Positions 43,258 through 53,400 of a stretch of DNA of 64,000 nt are shown here, in pieces. Source of the DNA: Blastocatellia bacterium (lineage in GTDB: Bacteria > Acidobacteriota > Blastocatellia > Chloracidobacteriales > JADJPF01); assembly GCA_016713405.1 (NCBI GenBank), contig JADJPF010000004.1:310001-374000 (forward strand). Reading direction: 5' to 3'. Made by a program: the position numbers and the translations under genes. Positions within the stretch are counted from its first letter, which is position 1, and each line of letters opens with the position of its first letter. Under the pieces are notes generated by a model, which saw only the letters and a program-made list of their open reading frames with translations, ran no database searches and was not told the origin of the DNA.

Positions 43258-44514
43258 TTAAGCTAATTTATGTACTGCTTCGCTCATCATCTTACTAATT
43301 TGAAGACCGTGTGGACAGGCAGCTTCAGCTTGTAAATAATTGGTATTAAGGATTGCTTTACGAGCATCTACTGGTAGTTGAGAGAAGAGATTTTTAGCCA
43401 TTGTTGGGTCTTGGTAATTGTCATGATACATCAAATAGCGCAAAGTATCGCCAATACGAACAGGCGTATTAACGTGTGGGGAACAAAGATGATCACAACC
43501 ATGACAAACTAGATGATTAGTTTGTTTAGCATATTCATCTAATAGTTGACGTTCTGCGGCACTAATTTGATTTTGTAATGCAGCAGTAGCATTTTCTTGG
43601 ACAATTTGAAGTGAAGGCATATTGGAAACAATTGTGTCAATACGACCATCAGCCCAAACAGCTTTTAATGTGGACTGAGCTTTGTTAAAGCCTTTTTCGG
43701 TGAATGGATCAGCCTTTTCTTGGAAAGAAACACGCCCGCCTTGGGTTTTCATTGCAATTAAGCCAATATTAGCTTTTTTGGCTTTATCAATTGCACGATT
43801 AAGAGCATCGCTATTAACTGAACGGAAGTTATATCTAAACATTATCATATCAACAAAACCGCCTTCTGCGGCTGCTTCCATTATTTGGGGTAAAGTGCCA
43901 GCATGACAGGAAAGACCAAAGTATTTAATTTTCTTTTCTTTCTTTAATTTTTCAGCAACATCTTTCCATTCTTTACTTTTAGGCCAGTCAACACATTCTT
44001 TTGGATATTCTCCATCGCCAATTTGATGAATATAAAAAGCATCTAAATAGTCGGTTTGAAGGTTAGTTAAACGTTGGTCAATGCCTGTTAACATCTCGCT
44101 AGCTTGTTTAGGATGGTATTTGGAAACAATAAAAGCTTCTTTTCGCTTACCTAGTTTTGCTAAGGTTTTTCCTAGAACAGTTTCGCTTTGACCATTAAGG
44201 TAACAATCTGCAACGTCAAAGTAATTTATTCCTAACTCAAAGGCGCGGGCCACCATTATTGTATTTAATTCATATAAACCGCCATGAGAAAGAATTGGGA
44301 CTTTTACACCAGTTCTGCCTAATGTGGCAGTGGGAAGCTGTTTTCCAGCTAATGTATTAATAGTAGGGTCAACTGCTGGAGGTGCGGCTGACTTTACTTC
44401 TACGGAACTTGATGTAGGGTTAGTGTCGCTACTAGTTGTGTTACAACCAATCATACTAGCAGCACCTACTAAAACAGAATTTTTTAAGAAATTTCTTCTA
44501 CTGCAATTACTCAT
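43258..44514 (-). CDS. Tat-exported aldo/keto reductase family protein
   Basis: The 418 residues begin with a twin-arginine signal, SRRNFLK, followed by a hydrophobic stretch and a lipobox-like MIGC, so it may be a Tat-exported lipoprotein. The AKR barrel has FDVADCY (Asp, Tyr), IVSKYHP (Lys) and YIHQIG (His), the usual catalytic tetrad. The C-terminal region has CHGCDHLC and a further cysteine in EAACPHG, which may bind a metal or Fe-S cluster as in other ferredoxin-like AKRs. It is the last gene of the operon with the polyferredoxin and DUF362 genes, 26 bases downstream. Confidence 0.88.
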   Translation of the reverse strand: MSNCSRRNFLKNSVLVGAASMIGCNTTSSDTNPTSSSVEVKSAAPPAVDPTINTLAGKQLPTATLGRTGVKVPILSHGGLYELNTIMVARAFELGINYFDVADCYLNGQSETVLGKTLAKLGKRKEAFIVSKYHPKQASEMLTGIDQRLTNLQTDYLDAFYIHQIGDGEYPKECVDWPKSKEWKDVAEKLKKEKKIKYFGLSCHAGTLPQIMEAAAEGGFVDMIMFRYNFRSVNSDALNRAIDKAKKANIGLIAMKTQGGRVSFQEKADPFTEKGFNKAQSTLKAVWADGRIDTIVSNMPSLQIVQENATAALQNQISAAERQLLDEYAKQTNHLVCHGCDHLCSPHVNTPVRIGDTLRYLMYHDNYQDPTMAKNLFSQLPVDARKAILNTNYLQAEAACPHGLQISKMMSEAVHKLA

Positions 44515-44540
44515 AAAATGGATGGCTCCTTAATAAATTT

Positions 44541-46718
44541 TTAGTGACCTTTTTTTTCGTTTAACTCTTTTGCCCAAGCAACTAGGTCAAAATCTTGATG
44601 TCCAGATAATGCTTTAGGGATTGGTCTAGTGTCTGCTAGTTTAACAGAATTTTCTTTAGATTGTACAAAATTTGTCGGAACAATTGGTACGGGTAAAGAT
44701 TTAGGTAAAACTTTATCTGTTTGAGGTGTTTGTTTAGTGCTACATCCACCACTCTTACAGCCACAACCGCTTTTTTGTGTATTACTTACAGCTTTAGCCG
44801 TTGATGCTTTGGTGCCACAACCGCCTGTGCTACAACTACTTCCACAACTACTTCCACAACCGCCTTCTTGCCATACAGCACTAATGCTCGCTATTAAGTG
44901 AGATAGACTATTACGTTTCTTAACACCTGATAGAGAAATAGAGTTTGTTTTACTAGTTATTTGACTTACGGGTAATACTGGGAGAGAAGAGGATTTTTTA
45001 GAATTTAATGTTACTAAATTATTAGTAGGTTTATTAGTTCCACAAGAACCAGTGCTACAACCACCACTTTTACAACTACCAGTTTTAGCTTTAGATTTGG
45101 TTGATGGGCTAGCTAGCAATGCTGCGCTTGAAAGTAAAGCAGGGTTAAGACTAACTTTTTCTTCGCCATCTTGAATATTGAGCATTGCTTGTTTGTCTTT
45201 GTCGTTTAGCAACAAACGGCGGTCAGAATGATTACGAAAACGGGTTTCGCCAACAGCAGTAACATAAACAGCACGTTCATCTAAAACAGGGCATTCTTTT
45301 TCGCAAATTCCACAGCCAATGCAACGCTCAGGGATAATAAAAGGCTTATTTAATGTGACTTTTACACCATCTAAACGAGTTATAACTTCATCATAAGTTT
45401 CAATAGCTTTTGGTGAAACTGGACAAACTTCCTCACAAACTACACAAGGGGTTTCCATTGCCCAAGGAAGACAACGACCACGATCATAAAATGCTGTTCC
45501 AACTTTTACAGGGCCTTGCTCTTTGTACTCAGCTAACCCAAGTTTTTCTTTAATGCTAATTTGTTGAATTGCTCCTGTTGGGCAAACATGGCCGCAAAGC
45601 GTGCAATTTAGTTCACAGTAGCCTAAACGCATATCCATAATTGGAGTCCAAAGACCTTCTAAACCACTTTGAAGCAGAGCAGGTTGCAAAACATTTGTTG
45701 GACAAACGCGAATACATTGATCGCATTTAATACAGCGTTTAAGAAATTCTTTTTCATCAACTGAAGCAGGTGGACGAATTACGGCACGATCAAAAGTTTT
45801 ATTGCTAGTATTTCCACTTAAACGACTAAAAGGAATAAAAAACATTGCCGTTAAGCCAGCAAAAACAGCACGTCTAATTGGTACTTCAGGAGATTGAACA
45901 CCGCTTTCTTGTCTAGGCATAAACTTAAAGCTAAGTGCATCATGTGGGCAATCTTCAATACAGTTAAAGCAAACAAAACATTCACTTTTTCTAAGCAGAG
46001 TATGAGGATCACTAGCACCTTCACAGCTTTTTAAGCATAAATCGCAATCAGTACATTTTTGAGGGTCGCGGTCAATTCGCCACAAAGCAAAGCGAGAAAG
46101 TACGCCTAAAGTTGCTCCTAATGGACAAAGCACACGGCAGAAAAACCGAGGGATAACTAAATTCATTGCTACTAAAGTAAATAGGAAAAAGCCTATAAAC
46201 CAAGCTGCATGGTGCTCTTTTTCTTGTACATAAACCCAGCCTGTAGGCATATTTACTGCTGGTAAAACAGAAGCAGTAAATGAACGGAAAAGTAAACAAA
46301 TTGGATCTAAAATGCCTATTTGCAAGCTACCAAAAAATGCAGTAACTATAAAAAAGATTAGTAAATAATACTTAAACTGATAAATTGGACGGTAGCGGTT
46401 AGAAGTGATACGCTCTTGGACGTTTCTAGTATTAAACACCCATCCAATAAACTGGTGTAAAATCCCATAAGGACAAATCCAGTTACAAAAAAAGCGTCCA
46501 AGAAGTAATGTTGGCACTAGCAAGACTAGTGACCAAATTAGTCCTTTATAAACCGTATGTGTAGTAATTGCATTAGCAATAGCAACTAAAGGATCTACTT
46601 CTAAAAATAGCGAAACAGGATAGCCTTTTAAGTAACTAAATTCTGTAACAAAACAGAAAAATAGAAATAAGCTAAAAAAGAAGATTTGCACTAAGATACG
46701 AACAGTTGTAATTCTCAT
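44541..46718 (-). CDS. membrane polyferredoxin (NapH/CcoG-like) with Cys/Gly-rich tail
   Basis: The N-terminal 240 residues have four to five membrane helices and the paired motifs RFFCNWICPYG and RFFCRVLCPLG of the NapH/RdxA family. At least six ferredoxin-type cysteine clusters follow, for example CTDCDLCLKSC, CFVCFNCIEDCP, CIKCDQCIRVCP, CELNCTLCGHVCP and CIGCGICEKECP. The last 200 residues are unusual: low-complexity segments rich in Cys, Gly and Ser (SCKSGGCSTGSCG, GGCGSSCGSSCS, SGCGCKSGGCS) separated by Ser/Lys linkers. The protein probably carries electrons from the membrane to periplasmic partners. The role of the tail is unknown. It is the middle gene of the operon. Confidence 0.88.
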   Translation of the reverse strand: MRITTVRILVQIFFFSLFLFFCFVTEFSYLKGYPVSLFLEVDPLVAIANAITTHTVYKGLIWSLVLLVPTLLLGRFFCNWICPYGILHQFIGWVFNTRNVQERITSNRYRPIYQFKYYLLIFFIVTAFFGSLQIGILDPICLLFRSFTASVLPAVNMPTGWVYVQEKEHHAAWFIGFFLFTLVAMNLVIPRFFCRVLCPLGATLGVLSRFALWRIDRDPQKCTDCDLCLKSCEGASDPHTLLRKSECFVCFNCIEDCPHDALSFKFMPRQESGVQSPEVPIRRAVFAGLTAMFFIPFSRLSGNTSNKTFDRAVIRPPASVDEKEFLKRCIKCDQCIRVCPTNVLQPALLQSGLEGLWTPIMDMRLGYCELNCTLCGHVCPTGAIQQISIKEKLGLAEYKEQGPVKVGTAFYDRGRCLPWAMETPCVVCEEVCPVSPKAIETYDEVITRLDGVKVTLNKPFIIPERCIGCGICEKECPVLDERAVYVTAVGETRFRNHSDRRLLLNDKDKQAMLNIQDGEEKVSLNPALLSSAALLASPSTKSKAKTGSCKSGGCSTGSCGTNKPTNNLVTLNSKKSSSLPVLPVSQITSKTNSISLSGVKKRNSLSHLIASISAVWQEGGCGSSCGSSCSTGGCGTKASTAKAVSNTQKSGCGCKSGGCSTKQTPQTDKVLPKSLPVPIVPTNFVQSKENSVKLADTRPIPKALSGHQDFDLVAWAKELNEKKGH

Positions 46719-46775
46719 AGATTTATTTCCTGTAACTATGGCTAAATAAACAGTTTAGTGTTAGTAAATTAATTA

Positions 46776-47840
46776 TTAGATAGTGATTTCGCTGAATTTT
46801 TGTTGTTTCCAATGACGATTACCTGCGCCTCTGTCGTGTGCATGGAGCAAGTAAGTAAGTTTTTCAGGATCACGACCTAATAAAGTGTAGCCATAAGCGT
46901 CTACTGATACAGGATCGGTGCCAGCAATTACAGTATTTCCATCAACAACATCGCTCATACGTCCACCCGTCGGGCCATTGCTCATTAGAATTCTAGTAGC
47001 ATCTAAAATTACTAAAGTAGGCTTCATCATTAATGCTAAATCATAGACGATGTTATGAATATCTTGATGGAATCGATTACGACGACCACCCAACAAACCA
47101 TACCAATTTTTAATTGTCATTGAAGCATGGCATAAATTATGGTCTTTTAATGGTGCAACACCTATTACTTTAGTAGCTTTATGGAAAGGTTTATAGAAAA
47201 ACGGCCAAGGTTTTTTTATTGCATAGCTAGGTTTTTGAGGATCATCTGTGATAGTTAAATCTTCAAAAGAGTTTGTTTCTGGTAAAAAGAGTTTAGCACC
47301 CGCCTTTAATGTTGCATCTCGGATACCTGTTTTATAAAAAGCTCCTTCAGGTGAATTAATTGGGTTATCTGCTACACGAACTTCTTTTGCTCCAGCTTCA
47401 TAGCAATATTTTACTACTGCATAAAGCACCATAGGATTAGTAGTAGCACCAAGAATCGGCGCACGATCAAAAGCAACATTAGGTTTAATTACAACAATAT
47501 CACCCTTTTTAATAAAATGTTCAAAACCGCCAAGTTCACCAACTGCGGCACGAATCATTTGCATTACATCTGCTCCGTGCGCAATAGCCATTTTTGGAGT
47601 GCTAGAGCTAGGAGGCTCAACCAAAAAGTTTGGGAGTAGTAGTTTAGGAGGCCCTTGTAAACCTGCATCACCTTTTTGATCCCAAAGATATCTCATTCCC
47701 AAAGCAGAACCACCAGCAACCAAGCTAGTAGTTGCCAGAGTGCGCAACATTTGACGGCGTGAAATTAAGTTTGGTTGATTTTGTTTGGATTCATTAGCTT
47801 GATTAGGCTGATTTGTCTTTTCACCATTTTTTTGACTCAT
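46776..47840 (-). CDS. Tat-exported DUF362 protein
   Basis: The 354 residues have a twin-arginine signal (SRRQMLRTL followed by a hydrophobic stretch) and a DUF362 domain: DIVVIKPNVAFD, ATTNPMVLYAVVKYC, KDHNLCHASMTIKNWYG and PVSVDAYGYTLLG. DUF362 proteins are often beside ferredoxins and are presumed redox- or metal-linked, with no settled reaction. It is the first gene of the operon with the polyferredoxin and AKR; all three products face the periplasm. The 179-base upstream gap holds the promoter region. Confidence 0.88.
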   Translation of the reverse strand: MSQKNGEKTNQPNQANESKQNQPNLISRRQMLRTLATTSLVAGGSALGMRYLWDQKGDAGLQGPPKLLLPNFLVEPPSSSTPKMAIAHGADVMQMIRAAVGELGGFEHFIKKGDIVVIKPNVAFDRAPILGATTNPMVLYAVVKYCYEAGAKEVRVADNPINSPEGAFYKTGIRDATLKAGAKLFLPETNSFEDLTITDDPQKPSYAIKKPWPFFYKPFHKATKVIGVAPLKDHNLCHASMTIKNWYGLLGGRRNRFHQDIHNIVYDLALMMKPTLVILDATRILMSNGPTGGRMSDVVDGNTVIAGTDPVSVDAYGYTLLGRDPEKLTYLLHAHDRGAGNRHWKQQKFSEITI

Positions 47841-48019
47841 AAGAAAATGCTCCCTTTTTAGGATTACCCTAAAAGTTGCTAGCTAACATTATTGTTTTTT
47901 GATAAAAGTTTTGAATAAAAGGAATTTTAGACTTTTTTTCCTACAAGGGAAAACTTTTTCTACAGTTGATAAGACATTGTTGGATAAGTTTCCCCCAAAT
48001 AGCTTGATTTAAGTAGGTT

Positions 48020-48568
48020 TTATTGAGGAGTTTCTTTGCTAATGATAGCTGGTTGTAGGGCTTTGCCATAAACTAAGCGTTCTTTGGCTCGCCTAATCCG
48101 ATAAGCTTTTAAGAGTGCTGCTTCTTCTCCATATTTATCAATTGATACACGAGTTCTTGCCATTTTATTAGGTTCTGGACACCAAGTAATTTCATACATA
48201 TTACGGTAGCGAACTTCTCCACTTTTAGTAATAAACTTTTCTTTTTTACGGTGAAGACCAATAATTCCTGTAGTGTTATTGTTAGTTTTAGTGACAACTA
48301 CTCGATCTGTTCGTGGCTTACCTAACTGTTTTTCTGCTTGGTTACGAAATTGTAATGCTTTTTGGAGTGCTTTTTCTGGGCCACCATAACGGCCATCACT
48401 AAAAAATTTAACTCGTTTTTCTCCATTAAAAAAAACTCTAACATACCATCCAAAGGTGCGAGACTTAAAACTATCTATTCGGCTAATGCCTTTGTTATAA
48501 GAAGTATCTTCAATGCTTACCTTAGTAGCTTTATTGTTAGTCTTTTTATTAGTTTTACTATAATTCAT
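48020..48568 (-). CDS. tandem AP2-like domain protein (putative DNA-binding)
   Basis: The 182 residues look like two AP2/ERF-type units. The first is about 28-85 (FGWYVRVFFNGEKRVKFFSD, then a helix PEKALQKALQFRNQAEKQL). The second is about 103-165 (GIIGLHRKKEKF, YEITWCPEPNKMARTRVSI, then EEAALLKAYRIRRAKE). Each has three strands and one helix in the AP2 order. Bacterial AP2 domains occur in homing endonucleases and some free-standing proteins, but no nuclease domain is present here, so a DNA-binding regulator is likely. The ATG follows an AAGGA site. It is divergent from the symporter gene and could regulate it. Confidence 0.65.
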   Translation of the reverse strand: MNYSKTNKKTNNKATKVSIEDTSYNKGISRIDSFKSRTFGWYVRVFFNGEKRVKFFSDGRYGGPEKALQKALQFRNQAEKQLGKPRTDRVVVTKTNNNTTGIIGLHRKKEKFITKSGEVRYRNMYEITWCPEPNKMARTRVSIDKYGEEAALLKAYRIRRAKERLVYGKALQPAIISKETPQ

Positions 48569-48891
48569 GAGAAAATTTTCCTTAATAAATAAAATTTTTA
48601 GTCTTTCTATTAAGATTTGATTAAAACTTTGATTTGGAGGGTTTATGGCTAATATCCTAACAATTCAATATATATTTGTTAAGAAAAATTTTAACCTAAA
48701 AGTAATAACCTAGCCTTATCAACTAGTTGTAAATACTTATTTTCTAAGTAAATTAGGTTAAATAGCTCATAAGTTGGTGTATAGTTTGGTGCTATTAGTG
48801 TAAACTTCAGGCTTAAATTTTTTCTATCTAATTTCCTAAGCACCACAAAATATCTAAATAAATAATTGTATCGGAAAGGTTTTTTAGACTC
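48569..48891. promoter_or_regulatory. divergent promoter region with an inverted repeat
   Basis: These 323 bases separate the AP2-like gene (minus) from the dicarboxylate symporter gene (plus) and hold no ORF. TTTAACCTAA (48690-48699) and TTAGGTTAAA (48753-48762) are a perfect 10-base inverted pair with a 53-base spacer, which fits paired operator half-sites for a looping or dimeric regulator. The link to the neighbouring AP2-like protein is speculation. Confidence 0.4.
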
Positions 48892-50280
48892 ATGAAATCA
48901 AAATCTTTTCTTGTTGCATTAGCTGCAATTGGTTTAGCTGCTACGTTTGCTTGTGTTGATCACTTTATTACAGATTTACCAGACATTTTATTGATTAGTC
49001 TTCGCTGGGTAGCTATTATTTGCCTCGTTTTTTATGGGATAAAACGACGCTCGCTAACAACATGGATAATGATTAGCATGATTATTGGTGCAGAAATAGG
49101 AAACGATTTTCCCGCAGTTGCAAAAAACTTACAAGTACTAAGTAAAATATTCTTAAAACTAATTAAAACAATTATTGCACCTTTGCTCTTTAGCACTTTA
49201 GTAGTAGGAATTGCTGCACATTCAGATATTAAAAAAGTTGGGCGTATGGGCATAAAAGCCCTAATTTATTTTGAAATTGTTACTACAGTAGCTTTATTTA
49301 TTGGACTAGCTGCCATCAACATTAGCCAAGCAGGGGTTGGTGTACATGTTGATAGTGCAGGCAAAGAAGAAATAACAAAAGTAGCAAAACAAACTCCAAC
49401 AGATGTTATTTTGCATGTATTTCCAGAAAATATTGCTAAATCTGTATCCGAAGGCCAAGTCTTGCAAATAGTAGTTTTTAGCGTCTTATTTGCTCTAGCA
49501 ATGATTATGCTAAAGGAAGAAAAACGCCGTCCAATGCTAGAGTTTGCCGAAAGCTTGTCGGAGGTAATGTTTAAGTTTACTAATATTGTTATGCTATTTG
49601 CCCCTATTGGCGTAGGAGCCGCAATTGCTTATACAGTAGGAGAAAAAGGTTTAGGAGTACTGAAAAACCTTTTTATGTTACTTGGTACTCTTTACGTTGC
49701 ATTACTAGCTTTTATAGTTCTTGTGTTACTCCCAGTTGCTTTAATGGTTCGATTGCCAATTAAGAAATTTGCTCAGGCAATTGCTGAACCTGTTTCTATT
49801 GCCTTTGCTACCACAAGTTCAGAAGCCGCACTGCCAAGAGCAATGGAGGTAATGGAAAAATTTGGTGTACCAAAACCAATAGTTGCTTTTGTAATGCCTA
49901 CTGGCTACAGTTTTAACTTAGATGGAACAACACTTTATCTTGCACTAGCTTCTGTTTTTGTTGCCCAGGCTGCTAATGTCCAACTTTCTTGGAGCGAACA
50001 AATTTTAATGATGTTAACACTAATGTTAACTAGCAAAGGTGTAGCAGGAGTGCCTCGGGCATCACTAGTAATTTTACTAGCTACAGTTGTTAACTTTGGT
50101 CTTCCTGTAGAACCAATTTATATAATTTTAGGTATTGATGAGCTTATGGATATGGCACGAACGGCTGTAAATGTAATAGGTAATTGTTTGGCTACAGTTG
50201 TAGTTGCTCGTTGGGAAGGTGAGTTTAAACCTCCAACAGAAGATATTGCTGTAGAAAGCCAACCTATAACCCAAAATTAA
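48892..50280 (+). CDS. dicarboxylate/amino acid:cation symporter (DAACS family)
   Basis: This 462-residue inner-membrane transporter is of the GltP/DctA fold. Signature parts are FLKLIKTIIAPLLFSTLVVGIA, the Ser-rich re-entrant loop AFATTSSEAALPRAM, MPTGYSFNLDGTTLYLA (the cation site NxDGT region) and KGVAGVPRASLVIL. Two extra helices at the N-terminus (about 5-55) precede the core. It would import glutamate, aspartate or C4-dicarboxylates with H+ or Na+; the cation cannot be told. It is divergent from the AP2-like gene. Confidence 0.93.
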   Translation: MKSKSFLVALAAIGLAATFACVDHFITDLPDILLISLRWVAIICLVFYGIKRRSLTTWIMISMIIGAEIGNDFPAVAKNLQVLSKIFLKLIKTIIAPLLFSTLVVGIAAHSDIKKVGRMGIKALIYFEIVTTVALFIGLAAINISQAGVGVHVDSAGKEEITKVAKQTPTDVILHVFPENIAKSVSEGQVLQIVVFSVLFALAMIMLKEEKRRPMLEFAESLSEVMFKFTNIVMLFAPIGVGAAIAYTVGEKGLGVLKNLFMLLGTLYVALLAFIVLVLLPVALMVRLPIKKFAQAIAEPVSIAFATTSSEAALPRAMEVMEKFGVPKPIVAFVMPTGYSFNLDGTTLYLALASVFVAQAANVQLSWSEQILMMLTLMLTSKGVAGVPRASLVILLATVVNFGLPVEPIYIILGIDELMDMARTAVNVIGNCLATVVVARWEGEFKPPTEDIAVESQPITQN

Positions 50281-50407
50281 GATTCTAATAAGCTTAATTA
50301 CTCTAATTTAAGGCTACTTTTGTTACTTTTTGTTGCTCTTGGGCTTATGTTAAACTTAGCCACATCCTTAGATAATTCTATTTCTTAACAATATAAAAGG
50401 CTTTTTT

Positions 50408-53400
50408 ATGTCTGATGACCCTATCTACACGGAGGACGATCCCCTCATCGGTCGTACCTTAGACGGAAAGTACAGGTTAGAATACCAAGTTGGTATTGGA
50501 GGAATGGCGGTAGTTTATTTAGCTACACGACTTCACATTGGTGATAGTGTTGCCGTCAAAGTGCTTAATACAGGTGTTCCTCTAAGCGATGTAGATTTGC
50601 AACGATTTGAGCTAGAAGCACGTTCAGCCGCAAAAATTAAGCACCCTAACATTGTTTCTATATTTGATTTTGGTACTACCTCCGATGGTCTAATGTATTT
50701 GGTGATGGAACTTTTAGAAGGCTCATCGCTGGAAAGAGAGCTTGAAGAAAAAACATTTTTGGATGTAGACCGAGCTTTAGAATTAATGCAACCTATGTGT
50801 GAAGCTGTAAATGCTGCACATGCTGAAGGGCTTATTCATAGAGACTTAAAGCCTTCTAACATATTGCTACATCGTCTTAAAGATGGCTCAGAGATTGTTA
50901 AAGTAGTAGATTTTGGTGTAGCTAAACTTACTAATGTTAATGATACTGCTTATAAAGAAAGATTGACTAAAACAGGTTACTTAGTTGGAACACCTCATTA
51001 TATGTCACCTGAGCAAATTAGGGAGCAAGAAATAACATTAAAGTCTGATATCTATTCTTTAGGGGTAATTATCTATGAAATGTTAACTGGGTGTCTGCCT
51101 TTTAACTCAGATAATGTTATAGACTTGCTTTTAGCACATTTGGAAAATTCTGCAAAACCTATTCGAGAAATAACCCCAAACATTCCTGCTGGAGTTGATG
51201 AAGCAGTCCTTCAAGCCTTATCTAAAGATCCTAAAAAGCGTCAAAGCTCGGCACGGGAACTTTACCAACAAATTGTTACTAGTATTAGAGGAGATAATAC
51301 TGGAGTAACAGCAGAGCATTTACGTCATCGCACTACACCAACAACAGGAGTTCATTTTCAACAAAGCAGCGGACGTAACACTTTAAGTAAAGCTAAACGC
51401 GCTAATTTAATGGTTTATGACACATTGACAGGACTTTATAACAATGTGTTTATGAACTTAAAGCTAGAAAATGAAATTTCAGAATCAAAATTAAGTGGAG
51501 ATCGAACAGCTATTTTACTTTTTGGTATAGATGCCTTTAAGAATATTAATCAACGTTATGGTTTTGTTGTTGGGGATTTAATACTTAAAGAATTTGGTAG
51601 TTGGTTAGAACAAGCCTTTGGAGATGGTGCAATTGTTGGGCGGTATCGAGGGGATGAATTTATTGCAATTTTTTCTAAAACAGATGGTAAAAGTGCGTTG
51701 CAACGGGGCCAAGAAATCTTAGAAAAAGTTAAAGCAGGGCTTTATTTTGCAATTGAGGGACAAAACGCACAAATACAAGTTAATTGCTCGGCTGGAGTTG
51801 CTCAATTTCCTGGGGATGGAGAAAACGCACCCGACTTAGTTGAGCAAGCTCATTTAGGGATGCGCCAGGCTAAATCTACGGGAATCAATCAAATATACTG
51901 GCTAAAGCAAGTTCAAACCTTGACTTCACTTACTGCTAGCTATTCTTTTGATGTGTTTGTTGGTCGTAAAGTAGAGCTAGAAAAATTAACTAGAGAATTT
52001 GACCGTACTTTAACTAATCAAGGTCGGACATTTTGTATTACTGGCGATACTGGAGTAGGAAAAAAGCGTTTAGCTGAAGAATTTCGCCGACGTTTAACGG
52101 GTAAAGATGTCTTATTTTTACAAGGTCGGTTTTATGAGTCTAGCCAGGCTATCCCCTATAAAACTATTTATGATAGCTTACTTGCTCATTTATCCTTAAT
52201 GATTGAAGAAAGTTTTGATCATGTTCGAGCATTGTTTGGTAATTTAGCGGATAAAATTGTAAAAGATTTTCAAGAGGGAGAGAGTTTTAGATTTTTTAAT
52301 TCAACTGTCCAAACAGGTAGCGAGCAGGAAAAATATGTAATTTTTGACTACTTGACTAAAATTTTTGTTGGGCTAGCAAAAGAACACCCTCTAGTTTGTT
52401 TTCTTGAAGATATGCAATGGGCAGATGCTCTTAGCCTAGAGTTTTTAGCCTACCTTAGCCATAACACTAATCATAATCGGGTAATGTTGGTTGGATGTGC
52501 GCGTACAGAAGGGCTAGCGGATAAACACCCGTTGCGCTTATGGTTAAGAAATATTGGCCGTTCAGGTGCAGAAATTTTACAATTGCAACCGCTTTCTGAA
52601 GCAGAAACAGCACAAATGGTAGAAAGTATTTTTTCTCGAATTGTTTTTCCTCCTAGTGCAGTTCGCTTGCTTTATCGAGAAACAAAAGGCAACCCTTACT
52701 TTTTAGTAGAGATCGTCCGCTATTTAATAGATGAAAACATTATTACCTTCCGTGAAGGCGTTTGGCGGTGCGAAGAACTAGAAAACCTTACTCTCCCACG
52801 TTCGGTTATTGATGTTGTAGAGGCTTTGCTAGGTCGTTTAGATGATGAAATTTTAGATATTTTCTCAAAAGCTGCTGTTATTGGTGAAGAATTTAAGTTT
52901 AGTTTGTTACAAAAAGTTACTAAATTAGATGAAGACGAGTTATTAGACTATATTGACAACGGCTTAAAAGCGCAATTAATCAAGGAAAGAGACAATAGCG
53001 GTAGCGATGAAATTTATGGTTTTTATCATAGCCTTGTACAAAAAGTATTGTACTCACGGCTTAATCGGCGATTGAGGCGAACTTTGCATTCACAAGTAGG
53101 GCAAGCTTTAGAAAAAATCAACCGCAGTAATCCTAATAAAGTTGCTGGTGAGCTTGGCTATCACTTTCATGCAGCAGGAGAATATTTAAAGAGCTTTAAC
53201 TTTAATACTGAAGCAGGTTTAAGAGCTTGGCGGGCGCATTCCGTTGATGAAGCGCAAAAGTTTTTAGCCTGGGCTAGTGAGGCTTCTGATAAATTAGGCT
53301 TTCTACCTGGTAGTGATGAACCAGAAGAAGAACCTACAGAAGAACAACTTAGGCAAGTTGCAGATCTAACGCTTAACTATGGGCAACTTTTAATTAATGT

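Noticed and set aside
48020..48568. AP2 protein as part of a homing endonuclease or integrase
   Set aside because: No HNH or integrase motif, no flanking repeats and no insertion-site duplication are visible.
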